DNA of 64,000 nucleotides from the NCBI GenBank assembly GCA_947491025.1, contig CANLIC010000003.1, positions 143,257 through 207,256 on the forward strand, given 5' to 3'. Both the position numbers and the translations under genes were made by a program. The stretch comes from Myxococcales bacterium (GTDB lineage: Bacteria; Myxococcota_A; UBA9042). The notes beneath the pieces were generated by a model. It searched no databases. It was not told the origin of the DNA and was given only the letters and a program-made list of their open reading frames with translations. Shown one piece after another: positions 37,116 through 47,000 of this stretch. Positions within the stretch are counted from its first letter, which is position 1, and each line of letters starts with the position of its first letter.

Positions 37116-38684
37116 ATGCTGAAGAACACGACAGGTTCCATGCAGATGGGACTCTCGCTTGCCCTTGTGTGTGCCGCGGCGGTGGCCGGGACCGCAGCCT
37201 GCGGCGCCGGCGGTGACAACGTCGCCGTCGGCTTGACTGGCGGCGCGAGCGCCGACGGTGGCGGAGATGGCGGCAACCTGGTGGCTGGCGATGGCGGTGG
37301 AAGCGGCGATGGCGACACCGGCGGCGGAAGCGGCGATGGCGGCACCGGCGGGGGCACCGGCGATGGCGCCACGCGCGGCGGCACGGGCGATGGCAGCGCG
37401 GGCGGCGGCACCAGCGACGGCGGTGGCGGCACGGCGGATGGCGGCGGCGGCACCCACGACGGCGGCGGCACCAGCGACGGCGGTGGCGGCACAGTCGATG
37501 GCGGCGGTGGCACGAACGACAGCGGCGGCGGGTCAGACGGCGGCAGCGGGGTCGATGCCGGCAGCGGCAAGCCTCTGGGGTGTTCGGCGGCGGCCGACTG
37601 TGTTGCGCTGTGCAAGGGCGGCGGCGCGGACTGCCTCTCGAAGTGCCTGAACGGCCTCGACGGCAAGGCCCAGGGCGAGCTGCTCTACCTCGTGACCTGC
37701 GTCCAGGTCGAGTGCCAGCAGGGCAAGTGCAAGAACGGCGAGCCAGGCTGCGTCGATGCCTGCATCGGTGAACAGTGCATGGCGCCGCTGCTGACTTGCC
37801 TCGACGACGGCACCGTGGGCACCCACAACTGCTGGAAGGGCTATGAATGCGTCCAGCTGTGCAAGAACCTCGCCGCGCCTTGGAGCTGCTACGGCGCTTG
37901 CTACAACGGTCTCTCCAACAAGGGGCAAGCTGCCTTTGATGCCCTGGCGATCTGCTGGAGCGACGCGCAGAAGGCAGGCCAGAAGCCCGACGACAAGTGC
38001 GTGGTCGAGACCGCGACCTGCTATGCCGGTGACGTCGCCGGCAACCTCCCGTGCCACGAGGTGTTCGGCTGCGTCGAGCAGTGCCAGAAATCTGGAAAGT
38101 CCGACGATCTGTGCGGTCTTGAGTGCCTCGGCAAGCTCACCGACAGTGGCAAGAAGCAATTCGCGACCATCGGCGCTTGCTGGGAGAGCGCTGAGGTGCC
38201 GGGCTGCAAGGAAGCGTTCCTCGGTTGCACGGCGCCTGTCGGCAGCAAGGACTGCGGAGCGATTCTCAGCTGCCAGGGGACCTGTCAGGGCAAGGACGAG
38301 GCCAAAGCCGCGGGCTGTGTCTTCTCCTGCCTGCACCAGGGTTCCAGCGCTGGCGCCAGCGCCTACCTCGACGTGCTCGCGTGCGACAAGAAGGGCACGT
38401 GCGGTGCGGCCCTGTACGCCTGCGCACAGCCCGCAGGCAAGCTCACTTGCACGCAGGCGTTCGGCTGCATCGATACCTGCAGCAAGGCCCCTGGCTCCGA
38501 TGCGATCTCCTGCGTTATCTCTTGCTTGCAGAAGTCCACGCCAGCGGGCGGCAAGGCGCTGGTCGACATCATGGTCTGCGACGGCAACTGCAAGAAGAAG
38601 TGCGGCAGCGACTCCGGGCCTTGCAAAGAGGCCTGCGTCAGCAAGGACTGCGGCACGCTGGTCGCCACATGCGGCCTCAACTAG
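37116..38684 (+). CDS. Cys-rich lipoprotein with Gly/Asp linker
   Basis: A 522-aa exported lipoprotein: lipobox TAAC (Cys29), a Gly/Asp/Thr/Ser linker (about residues 35-150) built on GGG(T/S)xDG, then about 370 residues holding some 40 cysteines. These are not C-D-D-G repeats. They recur as (A/G)-C-x3-C or C-x-x-x-C pairs in short helical-looking units (FGCVEQCQKSG, LECLGKLTDSG, FGCIDTCSKAPG, ISCLQKSTPAGGKA) with a period of roughly 40-50 residues. I do not know this family; disulfide-stapled helical repeats are the likely fold. AAGGAGG lies 8 bases before ATG 37116; a GTG directly before it is an alternative start. A hairpin lies between its end and the convergent neighbour. Confidence 0.8.
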   Translation: MLKNTTGSMQMGLSLALVCAAAVAGTAACGAGGDNVAVGLTGGASADGGGDGGNLVAGDGGGSGDGDTGGGSGDGGTGGGTGDGATRGGTGDGSAGGGTSDGGGGTADGGGGTHDGGGTSDGGGGTVDGGGGTNDSGGGSDGGSGVDAGSGKPLGCSAAADCVALCKGGGADCLSKCLNGLDGKAQGELLYLVTCVQVECQQGKCKNGEPGCVDACIGEQCMAPLLTCLDDGTVGTHNCWKGYECVQLCKNLAAPWSCYGACYNGLSNKGQAAFDALAICWSDAQKAGQKPDDKCVVETATCYAGDVAGNLPCHEVFGCVEQCQKSGKSDDLCGLECLGKLTDSGKKQFATIGACWESAEVPGCKEAFLGCTAPVGSKDCGAILSCQGTCQGKDEAKAAGCVFSCLHQGSSAGASAYLDVLACDKKGTCGAALYACAQPAGKLTCTQAFGCIDTCSKAPGSDAISCVISCLQKSTPAGGKALVDIMVCDGNCKKKCGSDSGPCKEACVSKDCGTLVATCGLN

Positions 38685-38741
38685 CGGCGCCGACACAGTT
38701 CGCTACGCTCGCGGAGGCGCGACTCGCACCCCAAAAACGTA

Positions 38742-38774
38742 GCCGGCCGCCCGGGGAGATCCAGGGCGGCCGGC
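38742..38774 (-). terminator. Intrinsic terminator between convergent genes
   Basis: GCCGGCCGCC (38742-38751) pairs perfectly with GGCGGCCGGC (38765-38774); one more C-G pair closes the loop. On the minus strand the hairpin is followed by TACGTTTTTGGGG, so it best terminates the gene ending at 38814. It may also stop plus-strand transcription from the lipoprotein gene. Confidence 0.7.
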
Positions 38775-38813
38775 AGCGTTGACGACGGCAGGGGGGGCCG
38801 GCGGGGCGGTGTG

Positions 38814-39755
38814 TTAGCGCAGGTCGGCGCGGCGGGCGAGGTCGAGGATCCGGTCGGCGTGCTTGCGCACGAGCGAAGCGTCCGGCGCCTGCTTGGCCAG
38901 CTCGCCGGCGCTCTGCCGCAGGACGCGCGCCAACTTCGGGTCGAGGCTGCCAGCCGCGGCGTCCTTGTCGAGCAGCTGGGCGACCGGCTCGGCGACGCTG
39001 CGGAAGGTCTCATTGCCGCCCCGCAGCGCAACCAGCGTGGCGCTGCCGGCCCAGAGCCCGGCCACCAAGTAGCCGTGGGCGCGCTCCTGCGTCGGCACGC
39101 CGCGGAGGCCAGCCGTGAAGGCGCGGCCCAGGTGGACGCCGATCATCTCGGCGCGCTCGTCGCTGAGCAGGGCCGCGATGGCGCCGCGGGTCGCCGGGTC
39201 GAGCACGGCGAGTGCCTCCTGAGCGCCGGCACCGCGCAGCTCCGCGGTCAGCGCCGCCGCCGCCGCCTGGTCACCGAGGCCGCGCAGGGTCAGCAGGTGG
39301 CCGAGGGCGACCGAGACGCGGAGGACGTGGCGATCGCTCGCGCTGTCGATGCCTGCGAAGTTGTGGGCGCCGGCGGCGTGGTCGAGGGGCGACGCCATCG
39401 CCGTCACCGCCGCTGCAGCGTCGAGCTTGCCGCGCTGCAGGCCGAGGGCGAGGTCCAGCCAGGCGGCATCGGACCCAGCTGCGCCGATCATCGCCGGCAG
39501 GACCGCCACCGCGCCGCCGCCGTGGAACATCGCGTCGTCGCAAACGATCATTTCGCCCTGGCCGTCGACGTAGCCGACGGCGCTCGCCAGCTGGTTGCCC
39601 TCGCCGCGCAGGTTGACGTGCTCCTGGGCGAAGGCCGGGTTGGCGGCGCCGGCGACGAGGCCGAGGCAGAGCGCACCGGCGATGGCGCGGCGGCCGAGGC
39701 TGAGGCCGGAGCGGAGGCGGAGGGCGACGACGTGGAGCAGTTGGTTGCGGTTCAT
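38814..39755 (-). CDS. Secreted protein of unknown function
   Basis: A 313-aa protein with a Sec signal peptide (RRAIAGALCLGLVAGAANPAFA, cleavage about residue 43). The mature part is mostly Ala/Leu-rich helix. It has a single cysteine near the start (MIVCDDAMFHGGG) and His residues in LDHAAGAHNF. I see no family signature, transmembrane segment or repeat. AGGAG precedes the ATG at 39755. The gene is divergent from the TetR gene, with 275 bases between, and ends at a strong hairpin terminator. Periplasmic or extracellular location is inferred from the signal peptide. Confidence 0.7.
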   Translation of the reverse strand: MNRNQLLHVVALRLRSGLSLGRRAIAGALCLGLVAGAANPAFAQEHVNLRGEGNQLASAVGYVDGQGEMIVCDDAMFHGGGAVAVLPAMIGAAGSDAAWLDLALGLQRGKLDAAAAVTAMASPLDHAAGAHNFAGIDSASDRHVLRVSVALGHLLTLRGLGDQAAAAALTAELRGAGAQEALAVLDPATRGAIAALLSDERAEMIGVHLGRAFTAGLRGVPTQERAHGYLVAGLWAGSATLVALRGGNETFRSVAEPVAQLLDKDAAAGSLDPKLARVLRQSAGELAKQAPDASLVRKHADRILDLARRADLR

Positions 39756-40030
39756 GGGGTACTCCTGTGGGGCTCTGAGAGGCTTGGAAGGGGTTGGCGT
39801 TCGCTGCTTGGGTGGGGCTCGCGGCCCCCGTGAAACCTTCGACGCGCCACCTCGCAGGAAGATCTACGCCGCGGCCGCAATCTTTTCGTCCGGCCACGTC
39901 ACCGCTTTGGCCTTGACCCTCGGCGCACCCGCGCGCCATCGTCCTGCTCGCTCGCGCGGCCTCCCGGCGATGCATCTATGGCGCGGCGCGGGGCCGCTCC
40001 CGCCAACCGCGGCGGTCACCACGAGGCGTC

Positions 40031-40645
40031 ATGACCGGCAACGTCGCGACCAAGGGCAGCCGCAAGCGCGCGCTCATCCGCAAGGTCGCCTACCAGTGCT
40101 TCCGCGACCGCGGCTACCACGAGACGACCGTCGACGCGGTCTGCGAGGCGGCCGGCATCTCCAAGGGCAGCTTCTACTGGCACTATCCGTCCAAGCAGGA
40201 CGTCTTCCTCGACATCCTGGAAACCTGGGCGCTGGAGGTCGTCGACGCCCTCTACGAGCAGTTCGAAGACGCTGTCGTCGACGATGACTACCGCGCCGCG
40301 GTGACGGCGGCCTTGCAGCGCGAGATTCACCGCGGCCGCGCGATCATCCCGTTGTGGCTGGAGTTCGCCGCTCACGCCCGCCGCGACCGGGCGGTGCAGG
40401 CGGCCCTCGCCAAGTTCTTCACCCGCTCTCGCGCCGCGATCATCGAGATCTTGCGCCCCGCGCTCTCCGATCGCCTCGGCGAGGCCGACATGCGGGGCGT
40501 CGCCGCCGTTGTATTTGGTGGCTACATCGGGTTGCTCATCCAGGACTTGAGCGACTCGGAGCAGGTGGACGCCATGCAGGCCGCGGCGAGCTTCATGACC
40601 CTGCTCTCGATCCTGGTCACCAAGGACGACAGCCCGCTGGCCTGA
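40031..40645 (+). CDS. TetR/AcrR family transcriptional regulator
   Basis: A 204-aa regulator. Residues about 12-58 are the TetR helix-turn-helix (ALIRKVAYQCFRDRGYHETTVDAVCEAAGISKG in two parts: CFRDRGYHETT and EAAGISKGSFYWHYPSK). The remaining helical domain is the ligand-binding and dimerisation part. It lies directly upstream, same strand, of the FAS-I/AcpS/ACC operon, 400 bases before fas. In Corynebacteriales a TetR protein (FasR) senses acyl-CoA and controls fas, and the arrangement here is similar, so the likely ligand is a long-chain acyl-CoA (inference). GAGG lies 5 bases before the ATG. A dyad in the fas promoter region is a candidate operator. Confidence 0.88.
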   Translation: MTGNVATKGSRKRALIRKVAYQCFRDRGYHETTVDAVCEAAGISKGSFYWHYPSKQDVFLDILETWALEVVDALYEQFEDAVVDDDYRAAVTAALQREIHRGRAIIPLWLEFAAHARRDRAVQAALAKFFTRSRAAIIEILRPALSDRLGEADMRGVAAVVFGGYIGLLIQDLSDSEQVDAMQAAASFMTLLSILVTKDDSPLA

Positions 40646-40946
40646 CCTCTTTGGAGCACAGCGTGAGCCGCATCGAGACGCTACGCCTCGTCGCACGGAT
40701 CTCACCCGGCCAGGATCCACCACCGAGTGCCTGTCCGACCGCCGAATTCGGAGCCAGCTCTAGGCGTTGCGAGGACCGATTCGGAGGCGTACATGCGGTA
40801 CCTTGAGGAAAGGACCGGCGGTTCAAGACGGCCAGCAAGCACCTATCGGCGGGCGACCCTTCGGACCGGGACGGAAGTCGCAGCTGCCTCACCGTCTTTG
40901 GCCCGGTCCGGGCCCGAAGGCGGCGGATCGCGGCCGTCGGCTTGGC
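40646..40946. other. Spacer between tetR and fas promoter
   Basis: About 300 bases with no supported gene. A frame at 40727-40993 and the upstream part of the fas frame (from 40767) translate to Arg/Pro/Ser-rich sequence and run through the fas promoter, so they are not called. Confidence 0.5.
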
Positions 40947-40975
40947 TTGACGTCGGCAGCACTCAGCCGTATAGG
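40947..40975 (+). promoter_or_regulatory. Sigma70-type promoter of the fas operon
   Basis: TTGACG (40947-40952), exactly 17 bases, then TATAGG (40970-40975). The predicted transcript would start near 40982, about 67 bases before the fas ATG. This is the best -35/-10 match I found in the window. Confidence 0.65.
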
Positions 40976-40986
40976 CGCGCGACAGC

Positions 40987-41009
40987 AAACTAGACTGAGC
41001 AGTCGGTTT
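40987..41009 (+). promoter_or_regulatory. Dyad at the fas transcription start, candidate TetR operator
   Basis: AAAC-TA-GACTG-AG-CAGTC-G-GTTT: nine paired positions in two arms around an AG centre, covering about +5 to +27 of the predicted transcript. Size and position fit a TetR-family operator. Binding by the adjacent regulator is inferred. Confidence 0.45.
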
Positions 41010-41048
41010 GTTGCCAGCGCCCGCGTCTGGTGGGCGAGGAGCGCCAAC

Positions 41049-44000
41049 ATGACGACTCGCAACGACTCCGGCCTGGCTTCGGCCGCGACACTGATGCAGC
41101 AGCTCGCCGCTGGCGAGCGCAAGGTCGTGATGACGTTCGCCGGGCAGGGCGCGCCTTGGATCGACGAGCTCGCCGAGCTGCATCGTGAAGTCGCAGGCGT
41201 CCCGGCGCTGGTCGCGCGCGCCGAGGCGACGCTGCGGGCGATGACCGAGACGCAGGCGCTGCGTTGGAGCGGCTTGTACCCCCACGACTTCGCCCTCCAG
41301 CGCTGGCTCACCCAGCCGTCGACGCGGCCGCTGGCGTCAGCGCTCGACCACGGGGCGGTGTCGCAGCCGATGACCTTCGTCACCCAGATCGCCCGCTTCT
41401 TGCAGCTGCGCTCGCTCGGGCTCCAAGACGCCATCCGCTGCGGCAGCGTCGTCGCGGTCGCGGGCCACTCGCAGGGCAGCATGGCGGCTGCTTTCGTCGC
41501 CGAGTGCGGCGCTGACGAGCCGTCGCTGGACCGCTTCGCGGCGTACCTTCGCTACGTCGCCTGGCAGGGTTTCGAGATGGCGATGTCGTGGCGCGACTGC
41601 GGCGGCGAGCGGCTGCCCGGTATCCCGATCGCCTCGGTCGCTGGCCCGACGCTGACGCGCCTGCGCACGGTGGTCGACAGGGTCAACGCTGACTTGCCCA
41701 CGGATCACCACGTCCACATCTCGCTGTACAACGGCCGCACCCGCCACGTCGTCACCGGCGTGCCAGCCAGTGTGGCCCGGCTGCGGGCCGCGCTCGAAGC
41801 CACCGCCACCAAGGAAGCCGCTGACCGAAAGGCAGGTCGCACCGGCGGTGCCGTCCTGCGCTTTGTCTTCGAGGAGCTTGCGCTCGGAGCCGCCTACCAC
41901 GGCCCGGCGATGACCCTCGGCCTGGAGCGCGATGCCCGTCACGTCGCGGAGGACGGCTTTCGCATCGACGCCGCCGCGCTGAAGTTGCCGGTCGGCGACC
42001 CCGCCGGCGAGGGCTGGCTGCAGGACGCGCCGGACGTTGTCGCGCGCCTGCTGCTGTGCATGCACCTGCTGCCCGTGCGCTGGCCGGCGACCTGCGCCGC
42101 GTTGGCCGATCGCGGCGCTCGCGACTGTCTCGACCTAGGGCCCGGCATCGGCGTCGCGCGGCTGACCGCCTCTGGCATGCGTGGCCGCGGCGTGGCGGTG
42201 CACGCGATGGCCGAGCGGGCTGGACGCGCCGCCGTGCTGGTCGCGGACGCAGCGCTCTTGCCTTCGGCCCTGCGCTACGCCGACTTCGCCCCAACGTTGG
42301 CCCGGCTGCCCGACGGCAGGCTGCTGGTCGACAACCGCTACACGCGCCTGACCGGCCAGTCGCCCGCGATCTTGCCCGGCATGACGCCGACGACGGTCGA
42401 CGCGCCCATCGTCGCCGCCGCCGCCAATGCCGGCTTTACCGCCGAGCTGGCGGGTGGTGGCCAGGTTACGGCCGACATGCTCCAGGCCCGCATCGACGAG
42501 CTGCGCGGCCTGCTCGCGCCCGGTCACGAGGTGACCTTCAACGCGCTCTTTCTCGACCGCTACCTGTGGGATCTCCAGCTCGGCGCCCGCGGCCTGGTCC
42601 AGAAGGCGCGCAAGCGCGGCGCGCCGATCTGCGGCGTCACGATCAGCGCCGGCATCCCAGACGTTGAGGAGGCGACGCGCCTGCTTGCGGAGCTCAACGC
42701 CGCCGGCCTCTGGCTCAATGCCTTCAAGCCCGGCACCGGCCCGCAGATCGAGCAGGTGGTGCGCATCGCCAAGGCAGCGCCACAGGTCCCGGTGCTGATC
42801 CATGTCGAGGGCGGCAAGGCCGGCGGTCACCACAGCTGGGAGGACCTCGAGGACCTGCTCATCGCCCATTACGAGGCGATGCGGGGCTGCCCGAACGTCG
42901 TGCTCTGCGTCGGCGGCGGCATCGGCGATGAGGCCCGCGGCGTCGAGATGCTGAGCGGGCGCTGGTCCTTGCGCCACGATCTGCCCTTGATGCCCGTCGA
43001 TGGCATCTTGCTCGGCACCGTGACGATGGCCTGCCTGGAGGCCACAGCTTCGCCGCAGGTCAAGGCGGCGCTCGTCAATGCCGCCGGCAGCCGCCGCTGG
43101 GTCGGCCGCGGCGCCGTCGATGGCGGCATCACCTCGGGTCGCAGCCAGCTCGATGCCGACATTCATTACCTCGACAACGCTGCGGCGCGCTGTGGCCGCC
43201 TGCTCGACGCGGTTGCCGGCGACGCCAGCGCCATCGAGGCCCGACGCGACGAGATCATCGCCGCGCTCAACGCGACCGCCAAACCCTTCTTCGGCGACGT
43301 CGAGGCCATGACCTGGGCCGAGGTGCTGACGCGCTTCGTCGCGCTGACCGCCGTCGGTCGCGGCGGACGCTACGAGGACGGCCGCTGGCCCGACAGCAGC
43401 TACCGGCAGCGCTGCGCCGACCTCTTCGCCCGCGCCGAAGCCCGCCTCTGCGCAGAGGTCGACGGGGTGGCCGCCGACGCCTCGGTGCCCAGCGTCGTCG
43501 CCTCGCTCGCTGACCTCGACGCGCCCGAGGCCGCGCTGCAGGCCCTGCTCCAGCGCTACCCGCACGCAGCGCAGGCCGTGGTCGCGCCACCGGACGCCCG
43601 CTACTTCGTGCGCGGCCTGTGCCGCAGCCCCGGTAAGCCCGTCAACTTCGTGCCCGTCGTCGACGTTGACGTCCGCCGTTGGTACAAGAGCGACGCCCTC
43701 TGGCAGGCCCAAGACGACCGCTTCAGCGCTGATCAGGTGCTCATCATCCCGGGCCCAGAGGCGGTGGCCGGCATCCGTCAAGCCAATGAGCCGGTCGCCA
43801 GCTTGCTCGGCCGCTTCGAGGCTGCGGTGGTCACGGACCTGCTCGGCGCAGGCGCCCCGATTCGTCACTTGCCCTACCGTCGCATCGCCGCCGACGTCTC
43901 CGGAGCGCCCCTCGGCGGCGTCGTCGCGCAGGCCGTGGCCGCCGCTGAAGCCGGAGGCGAGGAGTCGTTGCAGCTACGCGTGGTCGCCGACGCGGCCGAG

Positions 44001-47000
44001 CCTTGGTTCGCCGCCGTCGCGGCGCGCCACGGCGGCGCGGTGGCGCGCGCGTTCGGCGAGGCCCTGGTCCAAGGCGAAGGCGGCATGCTGCCGAGCCCAT
44101 TGCGGGCGCTCTGCCCCGCCAGCCTCGGCGCCACGCTCACCCTGCGTGGCGACGCCGCCGCACCGCGCGAGCTGACCTGGTGCAGCGCGGATGGCCAGGA
44201 GCGCGTGACCCTGCGCGACGGCGGCAACGGCGGCGTTGTTCGTGTGGAGGCTTCGTTGCGGCCTGCCACCGGCATGGCGCCGACGCCTTGGCGCATGACG
44301 TTGCGCGTCGACGCCGAGGGGCGCTGCCATCGCGTCGCTGACGCCGACGGCGCCTCGGATCTCGACCTCGCCCGCGCCTTCTACCACGGCAGCCTGTTCG
44401 GCTCGCAGCTCACGCCCGTGGCGCTCTTTGACGCCGCCACCGCCGAGGCCGTCGTCGACGCCGCGCGCTGCGCCGGCTACGCCGCCCTTGTCGACGGCGA
44501 TCCGACCGGGGTCGCGTCAGGCCTCTGCTTCTCGCTGGCCTGGCGCCCGATCATGGCGGTGCTGTCGTGCGATCCCTTGATCGCTGGGCTGGCGCGGCTG
44601 GTCCACCTCGAACAGGCGCTCACGCCGGGCGCCGGCTGGCCCCTGCGCTCGGCCGACGTCGTCGCCGTTGAGGCGCGCGCCGTCCGTGTTGAGGACTCCG
44701 ACGCCGGTCGGTTGGTGGTCGTCGAGGCGCTGCTTCGCCGCGGCGACGCGGTGTGCGCCACGATGACGAGCCGCTTCCTCATCCGCGGCGCCCTCGAGCC
44801 TGCGCAGCGAAGCGTGGTCGCGCGTGAGCAGATCGCCGCGACGTGGACGGTAGGCGACGCTGGGCAGCGGGCCTTTCTCGCTGACCATCCCGCGATCCGC
44901 TGGGCACAGCCGAAGGGTGCCGACCTGCGCCTCGGCGACGTCCTCTCCCTGCGGGCCACGCTCACCGAGGGCCGAGGACCGCTCGCCGAAGTGGGCGCCC
45001 TTGCGCAGAGCGCTGAGGGCGTCATCGAGCGCGACGGCGTCGTCCTCGGCAGCCTCGTCATGACCCACGCGAAGGCGACCGCGATGCACCCGCTGCGGGC
45101 CTTGCTCGCAGTCGTCGGTGCGGATGCCGCGGGCCACGTCGAGACGCCGGCGCGAACGCTCGCCCGGGGGCAGGGCCGCGCTCCGGCCGACCTCGCCGCG
45201 TGGGCCGACGTCAGCCTGGATCGCAACCCGATCCACCTCAGCCCGACATTTGCGCGGCTGGCCGGGCTGCCGGGGCCGATCGTCCACGGCATGTGGACCG
45301 CGGCCAAGGCGTGGGCCGCGCTGGTCCGCCACGTCGCAGGCGGCGAGGCCGAGCGGGTGCTCGACCACAGCGCGCACTTCGAGGCGCCGCTGCTTCCCGG
45401 TGAGGCCATCGACTGGACCGTGCGCCGCGTTGGCGTTGACCGCGGGCGGCGACGCGTCGTCGTCGAGGTTCGCGCGCTGCGTGGCCAAGAGCCGGTCACG
45501 GTGTTGCGAATGACTGCGACGTTGGCGGCGCCGAGGACCGCCTACCTCTTTCCAGGGCAGGGCATCCAGCAGACCGGCATGGGCATGGACGGCTACGCCC
45601 GCTCGGCCGCGGCGCGCGCGGTCTGGGACGAGGCCGACGCATTCACGCGGCGCCGCCTCGGCTTCTCGATCCTGCGCGTCGTGCGCGAGAACCCCCGCGA
45701 GCTGCTGGTCGACGGCGTCGCCAACATCCACGACAAGGGCGTGCTGCATCTGACGCAGTTCACCCAGGTGGCGATGGCGGTGCTCGCTCGGGCGCAGGTC
45801 GCTGAGCTGCGCGCCTCCGGCGTGCTGGTGCCTGGCGCCATCACCGCGGGCCACTCGGTCGGTGAATACAACGCCATCTCGGCCATCGCAGATGTGCTCT
45901 CGCTCGAGGCCGTGGTCGAGGCGGTCTGGCAGCGCGGCCTGACGATGCACACCTTTGTGCCGCGCGACGAGCACGGCGCCAGCGCCTACGGCATGGGCGT
46001 CATCCGCCCCGATCAGGCCGGGCTGGACCACGCCGGCGCCGAGGCGCTGGTACGCGCGGTGCGCGACGCGACCGGCGGCTTCCTGCAGATCGTCAACTTC
46101 AATGTCCGGGGCCGGCAATACGCTACGGTTGGCGACCTCGCCACGTTGGCCGCGCTGCGCGACGCCCTCGCCGCCCGCCAGCGACCCGGCGCCAAGGCGG
46201 CTTGGGTCGACGTCCCTGGCGTCGATGTGCCCTTCCACTCCGAGGTGCTGACCGCCGGCGTCCCGGCATTCCGCGACACCTTGCAGCGCGTGCTGCCCAA
46301 GGACGGCCCTTACCTCGCCCTGATCGGCCGCTACGTGCCCAATCTCGTGGCGCTTCCGTTCGCGCTCACGCGGGCATTTGCGGACGCCATCGTGGCTGCG
46401 ACCGGATCGACGGTGGCCGCCGGCTGGGGCGACGCCATCGAGCGGGCGCCCGACCGCCAGGCGATGGCGCGCGAGGTGCTGGCCGAGCTGCTGGCGTGGC
46501 AATTCGCTCGGCCGGTGCGCTGGATCGAGACCATGGAGCTACTGCTCACGCCGACGGCGCGCGGCGGGCTCGGGGCCGAGCGGGTCGTCGAGGTTGGCGT
46601 CGGTTACCAACCGACGGTGGCGAACATGGTTCGGCAGACCGTCGCGCTCGGCGGCGCAGCCGCGACGCAAGTGGAGATCGTCAACGCGGGCGCCGATCTC
46701 GACGTCGTCCTCCACCGCGATGTCGATGCCGAGGCCGCGACTGCATCGGAGGCGGACGCACCATCCTCTGGCCCCGTCGCGCCCACCCCTTCGCCTCTCG
46801 CGCCAGCGCCCGCTGCCACCGCTTCGGTCATCGCCGCGCCTGCGGCGCCATCGCCCGCCAGCGCCCACGATGCGCCTGCCGATCGACCGGTGCGCCACCT
46901 CGACGCGCTGCGTGCGCTCTGCGCTCTGCAGGCCAAGGTGCGTCCCGAGCAGATCCGCCTCGACGAGACGATCGACGGCCTGCTCGACGGCGTATCGTCG

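Noticed and set aside
42135..43868. 577-codon minus-strand frame inside fas, and similar ones at 44517-46502 and 51516-53300
   Set aside because: High-GC third positions keep antisense frames open; the FAS and ACC motifs on the plus strand are unambiguous.
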